A stretch of 64,000 nt of DNA from Gordionus sp. m RMFG-2023 (Eukaryota > Nematomorpha > Gordioida > Chordodea > Parachordodidae): NCBI RefSeq assembly GCF_954871325.1, contig NC_088777.1, positions 36,991,366 through 37,055,365 of the forward strand, given 5' to 3'. Below the pieces are notes generated by a model, which saw nothing but the letters and a program-made list of their open reading frames with translations, did not search any database and was not told the origin of the DNA. Below are positions 13,359 to 27,800 of the stretch, one piece after another (position 1 is the stretch's first letter; the number at the start of each line of letters is the position of its first letter). Position numbers and translations under genes: made by a program.

Positions 13359-13962
13359 ATATATAATAACTTTAAAAAATTGTAACATGAAAGTCACAGT
13401 TATGAGATAAAAACAAAGATTTATAGTAAAAAAATAAATGAAGATAGTTTCAAGTTTATATAAAATATTTATACTATTTAAAATTCTACGCTTTCGAGCA
13501 AAACACGTAGTTCTAAATTATTAGGAAAAACAAAATATGAATTTTCATACAATATCAATAGAAAAGCTAGTGCTAATATTCTTGCAAGCTTATGAGCAGC
13601 AACTTGAATGACCAAGGATAATCAAAAAGCTAAAAATAATTATGGAAAACAGCTATTTAGGACCTGTTGCCTTCTAATCGTTAATTATAAATCTTATTTA
13701 ATCTTGTTATGTAAATAAAAAAAAATGTGATGTGGAATTATTTGAATGAATTAATAATTATCATATACAAGCGAAAACCAGTTTTAAATATTATAAATTA
13801 TAAATTATCCATTGTTTATTATTTATTTTATAATTCAAAGATTTTATTTCATACTCTCATTAAAAAACATATTTTAATAAACTATAATACATTGATAAAA
13901 TATAATAATTTCATATTAACCTATAATTAATATAAAAATATATAATTAAAAGAAAAGGAATT
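13359..13962. other. AT-rich spacer
   Basis: No gene seen. The open frame 13727-13930 is low-complexity I/L/N/Y codons of the kind AT-rich DNA gives by chance. Confidence 0.5.
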
Positions 13963-13984
13963 TTAAAAAATTTTATTAAAAAAA

Positions 13985-16900
13985 AATAATATATTTAGGA
14001 ATGGTCGGCGGGGTTTAATGACCCATGTATGACGACAGATTTCGATAGATATTCTTTGTCGAAGGTAGAAGCCTTCTTTTGGATCACCTGTAGATAAACG
14101 TAACCTTTGCCCTATTGTTTTGAATAATTTTAAGGCTTTGGGTCCAAATGATCCACAGGTGCCTGAGACTACCAGAATGAACAAAACATTATTAAGGTGG
14201 CAATATTTATTAGTTTTTGTATTCTCCGCCTTCGTGATGGAGTTGGCAGAAAAAGAACTGGCAAAACGATCTACGCATGTGAAAAATTTAGATAGGATCC
14301 TCTAGTATATATTATCACCGTGATGTATTTAGACAGAATTTTCTATTATATATTATTAGAATAAGTCATAAATTTATTTTATTTTATTTTTTATAAATTA
14401 CATTTTTCTTTTAAGAATTACATTTTATTATTTATCTTTTTAAACCAAAAAAAAATCCTTTTATAACTTTTTAACAATAACAAAATAACCAATTATGTAA
14501 TATCAAAATACAAATTGATATTAAAAAAAAATGTAATGTTAATATGATATAAAAAAAGTTAATATAAAATAAAAATTATATCACCGAAAGGTATAACAAA
14601 CAAAATCATATTATAAGGTATAACAAACAAAATCAGATTATTTAATAGCATGTATAATTCTAAGCGAGGGGTAAACCTTGGTTCCAAGGGACTAGCGTCA
14701 TTCCATACGGTTTGGTTTGATTATCGGAGCTAAGGCCAGTGGATTCCAGCGAAGAGGGAATATTTATGGATTTCAGGGTTCTATTGATGATTGAATCGAT
14801 AGCAGAGTGTCTAGGAAGTCTGCCTTTTTAGATACAATAGTGTAGTAAATGGTGTCCAAGACAATCAATGTGAGTTTCACATAGGACACATGATGTAGGC
14901 GTTACGATTTCGCAGCCTAAGCGAAGACCAATAGCTATTCTGAGTTCTTCATTGGTAAGTAGCAAGCTTAGAGAGCTAGGTATAGTTTCTAATCATTCAT
15001 ATCACAGGTGGCATGTGAATGGGGCTGGATATATTTGATCTGGCGAAAAAGTATTGTAGTCATTATGTATATTTGGGGTTGGGTTTAGGTGGAGAAAAAG
15101 AGATGGAGATTTTCTTTGAACAGCTTTAAAGTGTAAATATTCGAGGCAATGCTGTATCAATGGCAAATTCCAGTCTCTTTGTCTTATTGAATTTGGATAT
15201 GGGCAGTTTGCATTTTTGCTCCAGAGGTCTAATGATACCGTATGATGTGGGTCAATGGAATCCAAGTTTCCAAGTTTAAATCGAAATTTAGCAACAGAGG
15301 ATAGAAAGGGTGAAATGCTCAATATGGGGGATTGGATACCTATACCTCCTAGTTTTGGTGGAAGGGCAGCTTGCATCCAGGTGAGTGATGAGAATTTGAT
15401 GTTTAAAATAGATTCAAGAGTATTTTTTTGGACTACGAGATCTAATAATATTTCGGGGGAAGTGAAGTGTTGATGAATGGAAGGTATGTAAAATATTTGG
15501 GATGAATAAAAATTTTTTAAGTAAATAAAAAGCCTGATGAGCAGTCAAATGTATGAAAATATTTTCAATATATTTAATTTGACTAGGAATTCATATCTGA
15601 AATGAGATATAGCATTTTCTCCTCCAATGGGTGAATATAGATGGGTAAAGTTAGCTTTGTCCACTGAAATAAAATTTTCTGGTGGCAGTTCGATTCAAAA
15701 GGGGATTAAAATTCACACTTATGAGGGTTTAATGACAGTCCTGTAATAGGGGCTATGTCATTTATAATTGATGGAATTTTTATGATTTCGTTATAAGAGC
15801 CCGCTAGTGTGCCATCGTCTAGGTACCATCCATTTAATTTAAGATCACAATTAGAAGAGATCTCCTTTATAATTAATTGAATGCCCTGACAGAATAATGC
15901 CGCTAAGGTGTCTTCTTGTTGGATGCCCTGTTTAGAGAGAATGATAGAATCATTAAATTTTAAAAAGGTGGGGGTTGTAACATGCAGCGATGTATGTTGT
16001 TTAATCTGGGAATATTTCACAAAAAGAGGGTATAAAATGTTCCCTCCTAAGTGATTGAAATTATATAGGTCGATTTTGAAAATGCATAGATCATGTATAT
16101 TATAGAGGATGACACGTGTCGAGTAGGATGCAGTCTCACATCCTCCAGGATAAAACCAAGCTGGATTGGTTGTAGTAGATTGGATAGGTTAGATTTTATA
16201 CGGGAGAAAATTATTTTTAAAATTATTTTTAAAATTATTCGCTGGAAGAGTGACCCTATTGCAATAGGTCTGATGTCCCCATTGGTTTTATTTAAGGATA
16301 TTAAGCGGGCTCCAAAAATGATGGGCTGAATGGAATTAGGTATATTATTATGAAAGATATGATTGAGCAATATGGTAAATTGTGTTAGGGTATTTTGATA
16401 TAGGGGTAAAGTTGGTTTAATTATATCTTGAAGGTAAATGGCTCGAAAGCCATCAATGCCTCCAGAAGAATCTTTTTTGAATGAAATGATTGCATCCAAA
16501 ATTTCCATATCGATTAGTGGAGTAGTATTATTAGATGGTGGGAGGATGATTTGTGAAAAATCGTGAGGATGTTTAGATTGTATGGCCATGAGAGTTTTAT
16601 CATTATTGGGGGGGGGGGCTTAGTATCACTGGAACAAGCTATGTTGATAGCTGAATTTATATTGCATAAGTTGATTTTATTTTCAATAAGCTTGGCCTTT
16701 TTTTTATCTGTCAAAAGCTTTTAAAAGAATGTGGAGGTTGTTTGGAAATATCAAAATAACTAATGTCATTTGAATTTAATGTTTTTTTGATGTTTTGTGT
16801 TAAGTTTGATTTTGATGTTGGGGGATGTAGATTTAAATATATAAGTGATAATAATTTAATCCAATTATCTAAGCTTTTAATATTTTTATTTATGGAGGTT

Positions 16901-17174
16901 AAAATAGCTAAAAAAAATTGTGAAAATAGAATTCGAGCACCTTTTGAAATGCGCGCTATTGTTGGTGGGAGTCTTTTTTTCTAAATTTTTCTAGCCGTTC
17001 TTGTGCCCCAGCAATAGAGGTTAAATTAATGTTATTATCTAGACATGAAGATATAGTTGTAGGTATTGTTGGAACTTGAAGTTGTAGGTATTGGTTTCAA
17101 ATTAATACTATTGATAAGAGCAGGATAAGAAGATGGAGGCATAACAGGATCATTGTTGTTAAAGAAAGTCATTT
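13985..17174 (-). pseudogene. LINE copy 2: near-complete, decayed
   Basis: A minus-strand non-LTR element of the same family as the copy at 12355-13358. Reading 5' to 3' on the minus strand: possible ORF start MTFFNNNDPVMPPSSYPAL at about 17173; RT fingers and palm at 16589-16047 (SGGIDGFRA, then GDIRPIAIGSL); RT active-site region at 16020-15706 with WYLDDGTLAG; thumb and linker at 15376-15002 with GGIGIQSP and QRDWNLPL; zinc knuckle at about 14950-14860 (CVLCETHIDCLGHH); GRLPRHS; then endonuclease remnants. The C-terminus is at 14290-13985 (FGPKALKLFKTIGQRL). It has many stops and shifts and a 330-bp insertion. No apurinic endonuclease domain is seen. The total of about 950 codons suits a single-ORF, restriction-endonuclease-type LINE. 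Confidence 0.85.
14295..14645. mobile_element. 330-bp AT-rich insertion inside LINE copy 2
   Basis: LINE-coding sequence on both sides stops at a shared ACATGC, consistent with a target duplication. The insert contains a tandem pair of aaggtataacaaacaaaatca. No TIR was recognised. Confidence 0.5.
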
Positions 17175-18807
17175 ATTATGTTGAAATCATGAGTCTGTCT
17201 TAATTTTATAAGAAAAACATATTTTTAATCATTTGAATTTTTTTTAATAAACGCAATAAGCATATATACAAGAGATGCCGAATTTAATATTTTATGCTTA
17301 AAATGTATGTAAATAATAAATTACTCACAATAACACAAATTGGTTAAAATCTATCAAAAAATTGAATTTAATCTTATAAATGAAAAAAATTGGATATATT
17401 TGATAAAATTAATTTTTCCGGTCCCAACGCTTTGGAATTATCCGGTTTTGACTACGAATATATATTAAATAGGTCTATTATTAAAATAATAAATCAGAAT
17501 ATATTTTTCCCTTTTTTAGCTAAAAATTTAATTTATAACCCCCCCCCCCCCCCCAAATTTGTTAAAATTTGATTTTTTCCTACCTGCAGTTTAAATCCCC
17601 TTAATTTAATTCCCAACAGTCGAAAATATTTGCTAAGTCTTTAAGCAAGAGTATAATTTTTGCAAGATTGAACTTCCTTTAAGTTTAAGCCTCGACCAAA
17701 GCTAAAATGATAGACGCTTAAAAACTCTGTTTAATTATGTTTATTGGTGATGATGATGAACCTTACTCTATACTTTAAAAGGAATCAGTAGTGACTTATC
17801 AAAATTTACTATAAAAAAAGTGAAAATAAATTCTTTCTATATGCTATAAAAAAATATGAAATTTTTTTTTGACTATATAAAGATTTTAAAAACAATAAGT
17901 GGAGGTGGGATTCAAATTTAAGGCTTTTAATTAAATTTTTTAGTGAGGGTATGGGTGGGACCTTAGCTCCTCCTCAAATTTGAAAAGAGGTTAAGAATAA
18001 ATTAGAGTGGGAGGGTTGGCCTTCCGTTTAACCCCGCTCCCAATACACCTCTGGGTTTACGCAAATGGACAAAAAATTAAACTTTCCACTTTTCAAAGTA
18101 GACAGTTGCTCAATTTATCAACAATTTTCTAACAGTAATTAATAGGAATTTGATTGGAACTCAAAATTTTGGTTAATCTTTCTTTCTTTTTATGCTTTAA
18201 ATTTCAATTTGTATAGATAATATGTAAACTAAACTTTATTCATTAATATATATTCCAATAAATTTTAAAAAATTTATTATAAACATCCTAAAAAAAAATC
18301 AAGATGTGAAGATATCAAAATATTTTTTTGATTATATTTATCTAGCCCACATCAGTTCATAGCATAGACAAGAAAGTTTTGTGTTACAGATAAATTCTAT
18401 GGTTTTATTTTATATTAATTTCAATTAATAAACAGTGAACATTGTCCTATAAATAAGCATAAATATTCCTAGCAAAAATAAAAGTTTCAATAATTATTAA
18501 TATTCTCCAGTTTGGAAATATGAATCTGGTGATAATTATAATTAATCGTAATATTAAATAGATCTAAAATATTATATAATAAGCAAAATAATTTTTAAAA
18601 TATCTAAGCATATTTTACAAAAAAATCTACTTTTTTGCTTTTTTTGACAAAAATTGCCTTGAACGCCTAGCTTTTAAGTAAGCAGGTTTAAATTAGGATG
18701 CATTTATTATCAGACATGCATTAAACATATGATTGATTAAATTTAAATTTTTTAAAAGTTTTTAATTTATTTTTATTTATTTTATTTTTATGGTTATTTA
18801 ATTAAAT
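17175..18807. other. Intergenic region with possible exon at 17384-17473
   Basis: The only coding-like patch is at 17384-17473, where a + frame reads INFSGPNALELSGFDYEYIL before a possible donor (AG|GTCTAT). It lacks an acceptor and a start codon, so it is weak. A run of about 16 C lies at 17540-17555, and 17880-18070 has GC-richer MITE-like sequence. The UVRAG-like gene starts directly downstream. Confidence 0.4.
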
Positions 18808-21800
18808 ATGTATAGCTATGCAAAGTTAAGACATATTAATAAAATATCCTTAAATAATTTTGGCTATCTTTTTAAAGAATCTGGTTTTGATCAAAACATT
18901 GATATTAAAATATTCTTCACTTTACATTTAAAAGAAAATTCTTTTGGTAATAAAATAAAACGATTAATATAAATTAATTAATTTTTTAAGCATTTTATAC
19001 CAGCTCAATATATTTATTAGATCAAGTAATTATAATTTATATATATATTAATTTAATTTATCTAGGAACAAATACATACACAATTAATATGTTTAGAATG
19101 GAAAATTAAATCATCTGATTTTAAGTGTTTAACATTATATGAAGCATCTCAGCAAAGTATATATTGATTATATGATAATTTTAATCTTTGCTTAATTTAG
19201 ATTTTTGGATAAACTTTTATATCGAAAATGTTAATTTCATATCATCTTTCATAGATTTAAATTTTCCCCACTTTTCTAAAAATGATGATAATGTTGATAT
19301 GGATATTAATACAAATAATGATTGTATAGAGATATCTTGTGTGAATACAAAAGTGGAAAACAATGTCCAAGATACAAATAAATATGGCTTAAATAAAAAT
19401 ATCAATAGCAGGCATTTTATTCGTATGCATTTGTTTAGTAAAATATTTTTGGACTATATTTATGAACCTATACTTCCTGATTTAATATTGTTAAAGAATG
19501 CCACTGACATTATTAATAAAACCAACAACTTGAATAATTCCAATAATGTACATTATATCAAAACCATTGATTTCAAATATAAAAGTCATTGCTCTGAGAT
19601 GGATCTTAAATTAAACCAGAAAATTATTGATGGTTTAACAAGCTTAAAACCTAATAATATTGACAATTTATTATATGTTTTACAAATGAAAGAATATACA
19701 AGTTAAATTTATAAATATATATTCTTTTGATATGAAAATATTTGGTATTTTGCTATAAATAATAACTTATTATAGTAATTTATACCATTTTTATATTGCA
19801 AACAATATAAACTGACTAAAATTCAATTTTTGATTTAGAAAATTAAAAAAAGTATTTTTAAATTACAAATATGCTTAGGATTAGTTTACAAATTAGATTA
19901 TAAATTATAAAATATTTACATTATATCATTTGTGGATGATGTTATGAAATATTCTACTTATTACACATGTCATTATCACAATTTCTCTAGTGTTTACAAA
20001 ATTTTAATATAATTTCACACTAGTAATTTTTTTTACTATTTTTACAAAGTATTTTCTATATATAAAAAATCATTGAATTAGAAATCAAAAATTCAAAAAT
20101 ATTGAAAATAGTTTTGGAGCTTATTACCAAGCTGGATGAATTGTATAATCTTAAAGATACAGTATGCTTTCATCCAAAATTGCGACATTATGCTCTGTTC
20201 CAAAACTTAGCCAATAGAAGTTGTATACAAAGCTCAAACGGTATTTTAGCAAACCAAATAATCGGAGCTAAGCGCGATTCAATAAATAACGAATATGACT
20301 CAGACCCCGATACTTTTAATAATTCTAAAAAATTGATTGCTAAAATAAGCGATAAAAACTTGTTGATGGAGCTTGAAAAAAAATTGAATGGCTTGCATAA
20401 ATTGTTCGAATTGGCTCAAAATAATTACGAACGTGAAAGCAGACGATCTCTCGAAAGATTAACTTTTCTAAATACCACAAAGTACAGCAAACTAGTAACA
20501 TTTAAGAACGAAAAAATTGGTGACAATATTACAAAGAGTTCACAAATAGCAAGTATAGTAGTGTCCAATGGACTCGAACATCATATGAATATCTCTGATA
20601 GCGAGAAAAGTAAAAATCACTTTCCTAGTTCTGATCATGTCAACGAAGTTGATTCTGCATCCCCTTCGCCAAGTAATAACATTCGAAATGCAACGCACCA
20701 AAATGTATATTTAAGCCTGACCCAATTACGTGAAAAAGTGACACGTAAACGTAATTTCCTGTGCGATCTAAAAAGAGGATTTTTGAAAGGAGCCCTGTCC
20801 AATATTTTTACCCTAAGTCGATTTAACAGTAAAAACCAGCCCACACTTTTCGCCATAACACAAGCCAAAATACCTGAACTTTTAATTCTCATTTCGTTTC
20901 ACAACTGCCCTGGAGTTAAGCCTCGATTTATCAATGTCGGTGATAATAGTAATAGTGTTTCCCTAGAAAATGGTTTAATTATTATTTGAACCTTATAATT
21001 TATTTTATCACAAAAATTTTAAATAATAACCAGAATTTTCAAGATTTTACTTTGGACTCGATTCTATTTACAGACTCATTTTTTTTATCAATCTTATATT
21101 TATTTCTCCTATTTTAGTTTATCTCTCTTATCTCTTTTTTAAATTAGACAATGTATACCATTTTTACTGATGTGCTTGTGTAACTTGCCTTGCCCCTCTT
21201 CTCCCCTCCCCCTTACAAAATACTTGACCATGAAGTGTCTTATAATGGATATGGATTAAATATCTTTTTAAAGTTCTTAGTTCATTTATTTTATTTAAAA
21301 AAAATATCATAACATTTACAATTTATAACATTTTACCTTGTAAAAATATTATTCTAAACTTGAAGTCAATATTTTAAACCTGTAAACTATCATTTTAAAC
21401 TTATTTTGCGCATTTAAATTGATACATGCAAAGTTTAAAATGATACTGACTAATTTGAAATGAAAAACTTAAGCTTAGAATGATAAAAATTTTGAATAAA
21501 AGTTTTACAAAAGTGCTATGATAAAAAGGAATATCCTTTCTTTATATGTGTTTTTAAAAAGAACGCAGTATAACGTAATGTTTGATGTATTTAAAGATAA
21601 CAAGAGGCTTTCTCGAGATTTGGAAGGTGCCGAAATCTCTATTCCAGAAAACTATGTTTTGAATCACAAGGAATCAGAAAGAGGCATTAACAACGTGAAG
21701 ATCATAAATGACCATCTCACTAGGACATTCACTATCAACGAAATGGGTTTAATTTTTTAAAAAAAATTGCTTTCAATGTTAATATTTTATTCTTGTTGTC

Positions 21801-24800
21801 TAGTTTAAACAGTTTAACTATCTTTATTGAAATTAATTTTGGGTCAAAGTAGGCAACAAATGCTATATTAACTATAAATTCTATTGGGAGTTAAGAGTTC
21901 AAAAAAATCATTTTAATTCAACTGTCTACCTCAGATCGAATTTCTAATTACATTTACCCCTTATCTTGTACCTGTAAATGATTATAATTAGCGCTTTGAA
22001 AAATATATAAAATTGAATGAATAAAAGGATTTTATTATTTGCATTAGTAATCTTAAATTCCTATTTCGATTTTTTAATCCTCTATGAACATTTTTCTTTT
22101 TATTTTTGAGCCAAGAAATTGATTTTAATTATGTTTGAATTTTGAAAAGTTGCATTTTATTTTATTTATTGTTTTATCATGTTTAGGATAAAAATGGAAT
22201 TCAATTGTATAATGAATTTTTATTATCGAATATCAGCTTATATCTTTATTAATTTAGATAAATCTCATAACCAGAACGAAATAAATGCAGCGCTAGACCA
22301 TTTATGTCAGTTGATAAAATTTCTTTCGGAATTGTACGAAACACCCTTACCTTACCCTATAACCTTCCACCCATCCCCTCTTCCCCAGATTTACGAAATA
22401 TTACCGGACCTTAACAAGGAAATCTTATTGATCAGGGAAAAAACGTAATCAATAGATTTTTCACAAATATTATTTTTATAATAGGGGAGAGGGAGGGGGG
22501 TTGTAATTAAATTGACCTAGACACTTTTTTATCTATATATTTTTTTAAATCGTCAAACAAAGCTCGGATTCTGCAGGAAATTATAAGCTAAATCCAGGAA
22601 TGTGAACTCAAACCCTTTTTAAAAATTAATGGATTTTTTTAAACATTTACTTTCATTATTAAAAACTATTTTATAGAGTTTTTTTTTATTATATTATATT
22701 ATTTTGATTTTATTTTTTTTGTCGTTTATTTATAATATGTCTTATTGGGATATAGAATCCATGGGGATTCGGAATCTCACGATTTTTGAATCATTTGCTA
22801 AGTGTGATTTTTAAATTTTAAAAATCTGATTTAACAGGAAATATATTTCAGCATATATATAGTATCCAAGCTGTAAATTTCAAATAATTTTGCCATGAAC
22901 TTTAGAAATACTCCTAATTCGTATTAATTTTATATGGATTTTTCATATAAATTAAAAAATACTAAAATGCCTAATACGGAAATAGGCAGAAATTTATAGG
23001 GTAAATACTCTACACATGCTAGAATACATTTCCGGTTAAATCACATTTAAAATTTAGTTAAATCGCCCTCGATTTAGGATTTAAAATCGAGAGATTCCGA
23101 TTCCCCACGAATTCCATATCCCACGACATATATATATAAAATTTAAATACATTTAAAAACAAAAAAAAAGAAAAAAATTAAGAAAAACATAATTGGGTCC
23201 CTAAAAAGATGCAATAGTTGTAATTAATTTTTTGAATTTGAATTTTCTGCTTCGTGAATATGAATTCCATGGGTTCCAGCGTTTGCAGTTTAATTTTTAT
23301 GTGCTTAAGATTTGATGATTGACGTAATTTGAAAATTTTTACATTTTTTTCGTTAAATGGTAGGCGCGAACTGTTCGTTATTCTGGGGAAAATTTTAAGT
23401 TGCCTAGTTTTATCTATTTTTTCGGGTTTATCTTGTTTTTCAATTGTTAAGTTCAAAAATTTAATATAAAACTACATTTTTGATCTATTCTTAAAATTAT
23501 AAATTAAATAATTATTGCAATATAAAATATTTAAATGAAAAATAAATACTTCATTTTATTTTAAAAATTAATAAAAATATTGTGTATAGTAGGATAGGAT
23601 AAATAATAAAATAAGAGAAGATAAGATAAGATAAGAAAACAAAATTTAAATAAAATTGGAGGAAAAGTAAAAGACGGAATGAATATAGAGGAGAGAAGAT
23701 ATGATATGAGTAATTAGAAATGGTGAGATTTTTGATGGAAGAGATGATGCTAAGATAGCTAGACCGAATAATAACGATATCAAGCCTTTGCCATGAAAAA
23801 GGAGATTCTTTGAGGTGATCGATATTTTCACGAATACGTGTCCGGTCTCCCTAATTCTTTAAAAAAAAGTTTGGGCTTTGTTACTAAAAGGGTCAAAGGA
23901 GAACAGACCATACGTATAATGAGTAAGAATAATAAATAGAACTGCATTTGATCGAGATTTGGTAAGTTCAAGAGCATCGTTGTTTTGATTAGATGGAGTG
24001 GATCTATGTGGATGAAGTTATAAATAAGTTGACTCCTTGACAAGGAATTGCGGGACAGATGCAGATAGGTTGAAGTCTAAATGCAATCTCCCAATTTAAA
24101 TGCACGTAAGATAAGGTCGAGTTGCCGGTTACCGTGGGAATCGGCCATTTAAAGATCAACATACTCTTTTAGGCATTATAAATTAAAAAGGCACATGAAA
24201 ATGATGACTCACAAAAAATTTAATTTTAGCTATATTTATGATTATTGCAAAAAAAAAATTTCAATATCAAAAACCTAATTAATAAATATAATTGTTGAAA
24301 TACTAAAGTTTTCTAAAGATAAATGTATGTTACGTGATTATTTATTTTATTTTATTTTAAATTAATAATTTAATTTTATATAATATATTTTAAAATTTTA
24401 CATTTTTTTATCAAACTAAAAAATCAGGTTAATATCAATTTTCATATTAATATATAAAAATTTATAAAAAAAATCAATCTACACAATTTATAAAAAAATC
24501 AATTTATATCAACATAAAAAAACAATTTAAAGGTTAGTATTAATGGGTCATCAACATTCCACCCTTTAAAAAAATGATCTCCATTCAGGTTTTTCTTGCA
24601 TATGAATCTTATCGTGCAGTCTGTCATAGCTTCGTTTTGGAAAATGATATTTATTTTGGTTGTGCATATGATTGTTCTAGTCGTTCATAAGTCATTATAG
24701 TCGTTGGCTTGATTCTATCACGTTGGTTTGTTAATATCGTCCTGAGTACGCTGGCTCGTCGTTAAGCTCCATCATTATCATTGTCAATTTTACAAAATTG

Positions 24801-27800
24801 TTATTAATACCAATTGTAAAATTATCATTATTAAATACGATTTCGGAATATATGAATAATTAGAGAATCGATCAAATTTGGATGTTAGAATAATAAAAGG
24901 ATGATAAATCAACAAGATTGTTAGATTATTTTTAGCGTTTTTTTTATTTTATATATATATTTTTTAATTAAAGATGATAAGATGATATGTACGTCTGTAC
25001 ATCCATCTCTCTCTTCAGAAATTTAAACTTTATGCCCTTATTTTTTAATTTAAAAAGTATTTTGAAATAATAATTATTCATAAGATTGTTTTTAGTAAAA
25101 AATAATTTTTTGAACCTCAAATTTGTAGAAAAAGATCTCTTCATCACATCCTTGAGTATTAATCTAGGATGAAGACGTTTAGTTTTTATATGACTTCTCT
25201 TAGTAATACTTTTAATTGTCTTCAAATTTATAAGTTTCAATTTTTTTTTATCGCATTTAGTAAGAGTTTTTTTTATTTCATTATTTTCTTTAATGATTAT
25301 TCCTTATTTTCTTTAAAGTTTATTTCCTTATTTTCTATAATCACAAATGTTTCAAATTTTATTATATAATTTATTTCTTTTAGTTTATAAGAATCTCTTT
25401 CCTTTTGAATATTGGGTTTTAATTCAATATTTTTCAATTTTTTGATACTAAAAAATTTACAATTATAATGATAATTTCTTTTATAATAATGTGTTTCTTT
25501 ATCTAATTTTCTATTTTTAAAATAATTCTCATTATTAGATTTACTAAAATTTTTATTAGAACAATTTTCTTTTATTTCTATAGCCTATTTATAATTACAT
25601 AAACACTTATGTTTCATCATAACTTGAATTTAATTCTCTTGGAAACACTGCTTTCATGACTAAATATAATTCATCTGGTAAATTACCTATTAAGCTTAGA
25701 GTATTCTTACTATCATGAAATTTTAAATAATCTTCTAACTTGTCAATGGACTTTGTTTTATTATTATTGTCCCATATAGGTTTATTCATAATTTAGAGAT
25801 TTATCATTAAATTTTTTAAATTATTCTTCACTTTTTCAAATAAATCATTTCTTACGTGTTTTTAGAATGATATAAATATTACATTCCAGAACTTTTTTTA
25901 TCTAGTTGTCTATGTTCCAGTAGCTAAAATCATAGTCTATGGATTTTAGAATATTTTGTAAGTCATTATAGCCCAATTTATTTAGTTCGTCTAATTTGAT
26001 ATATGTATACCTCATCTGGTAGTCTTCTCGTAAAGGAACCTGCTTTTTTAATGTCCGAGATCTGTGTGTCCTTGAAGATGTCTTCGAATCTACTCAAAAA
26101 AAGATCGCCATTGCCTGAGTATATTGGAAATTCAATATTTATATTAACATTTTGGGAATCTGTTTAATATTTATTTATTTACGATTTCCTCGAATATGTA
26201 GCGGAACTGCCACCATAAAGTTTTCTAAGATAGATGATTGGTACGAGATTATTTATTTTATTTTAAATTAATAATTTAATTTTATATAATATATTTTAAA
26301 ATTATCAAACTAAAAAATCAGGTTTATATAACAATTTTCATATTAATATATAAAAATTTATAAAAAAAATCAATCTACACAATTTATAAAAAAATCAATT
26401 TATATCAACATAAAAAAAACAATTTAAAGGTTAGTATTAATCGGTCATATCAACAAATACTTTTTTATCTTTTCATTGGGCGCAGATGGGCTGCTTGCTT
26501 CTATTTTTTATTATTTGTTTAAAAACAATTAAAAAAAACGGCTAACTTGCATTGGTATATGGAACTAAGAATAGCAATGCAATTACTTTGATAAATAACC
26601 ATCCTAATGGCTTGTTTGAAATAGAAGGTTTCATTAAGATCGCCACTTATTTGGAATAATTTTCTCCCTAATAATTTGATAAATTTAAGGAATTCCGGAT
26701 AAAATTTTTGCGTTGCCTGATCATGAAGGATTGGGCTCTAGTGTATTTGGGATATTCCTTTTAACTTTTGAGATTAAGTTATCAGTTTGTATGCCGTGGG
26801 AGGCCGCCTTTGGACTTTTGAATCAGATGGTAAAGAACAATTAATATATTTGGAAGGAAGTGATATATCACAGCTGAGACGAAGCAGAATACCAATAATG
26901 TCAGGTTAACCTTGCTCCAAGTGTAAATATCAATTTCTAGATCAAGATCATGACCTGTAGGTAGGGATGCGAACCTGGCAAAATTTTGACCGGGTTCGGT
27001 TTAAAATTAAAAAAAATAGGTAGGTTTGGTTCGGATTCTGTTCAGGGAAATATTTTTGAACCCGGGTTTGGTTTCGAGTTCAACTCGGGTTTAAGAATAT
27101 TTGAATTGATAAAAAAAATATTCTATATTTAAATCATTTAAAAAACTAGACATAAATTTCGTATAAAAAATAAATTTTTTAATTTATTTATAAGCAAAAT
27201 ATAGTTAAAAATACAAAGCATAGTCATGTATAGATTTAAAAAAATTTATTTAGACGTATTTCTTTAAAATAACAATATTTAATATAATAATTTTTACTTT
27301 GACTTGTTCACTTTCATTTTCAAATAATCTTTGAGAATAAGTTAAAAATTAAAAATAAATGGCGTAAATGAATTTAATTGTTTAAAATTTATTAACAATC
27401 CAATAGGAATCTTTGAGAATAAATTTAAAAAAATTTAAAAATGGAGTAAATGAATTAAGTTGTTTAAAATTTATTAACACTTCTTTTAATTGGAAATTTG
27501 AATATATTATAAAATGTCAAGTAAATTATTAATATTTGTATTTAAAATTATACAAATATCTTACTTAATTTAAACAATACACACTAATGTCAAGTAAATT
27601 ATTAATATTTGTATTTAAAATTATACAAATATCTTACTTAATTTAAACAATACACACTGAACCCTGTTGAACCCGGGTTCAAATAGAATTCCCGGGTTCG
27701 GTTCGGGGTTTTGAAAATTTTATAAACGGGGTTCAGGTTCGGTTCGGGTTCATTTTTTTCCCAAAAACCCTGGTTTTCTTCTCCGGGTTCAGGTTCTGTT

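Noticed and set aside
17384-17473. Coding-like patch INFSGPNALELSGFDYEYIL as a firm exon
   Set aside because: No acceptor, start codon or partner exon was found; kept only as a note.
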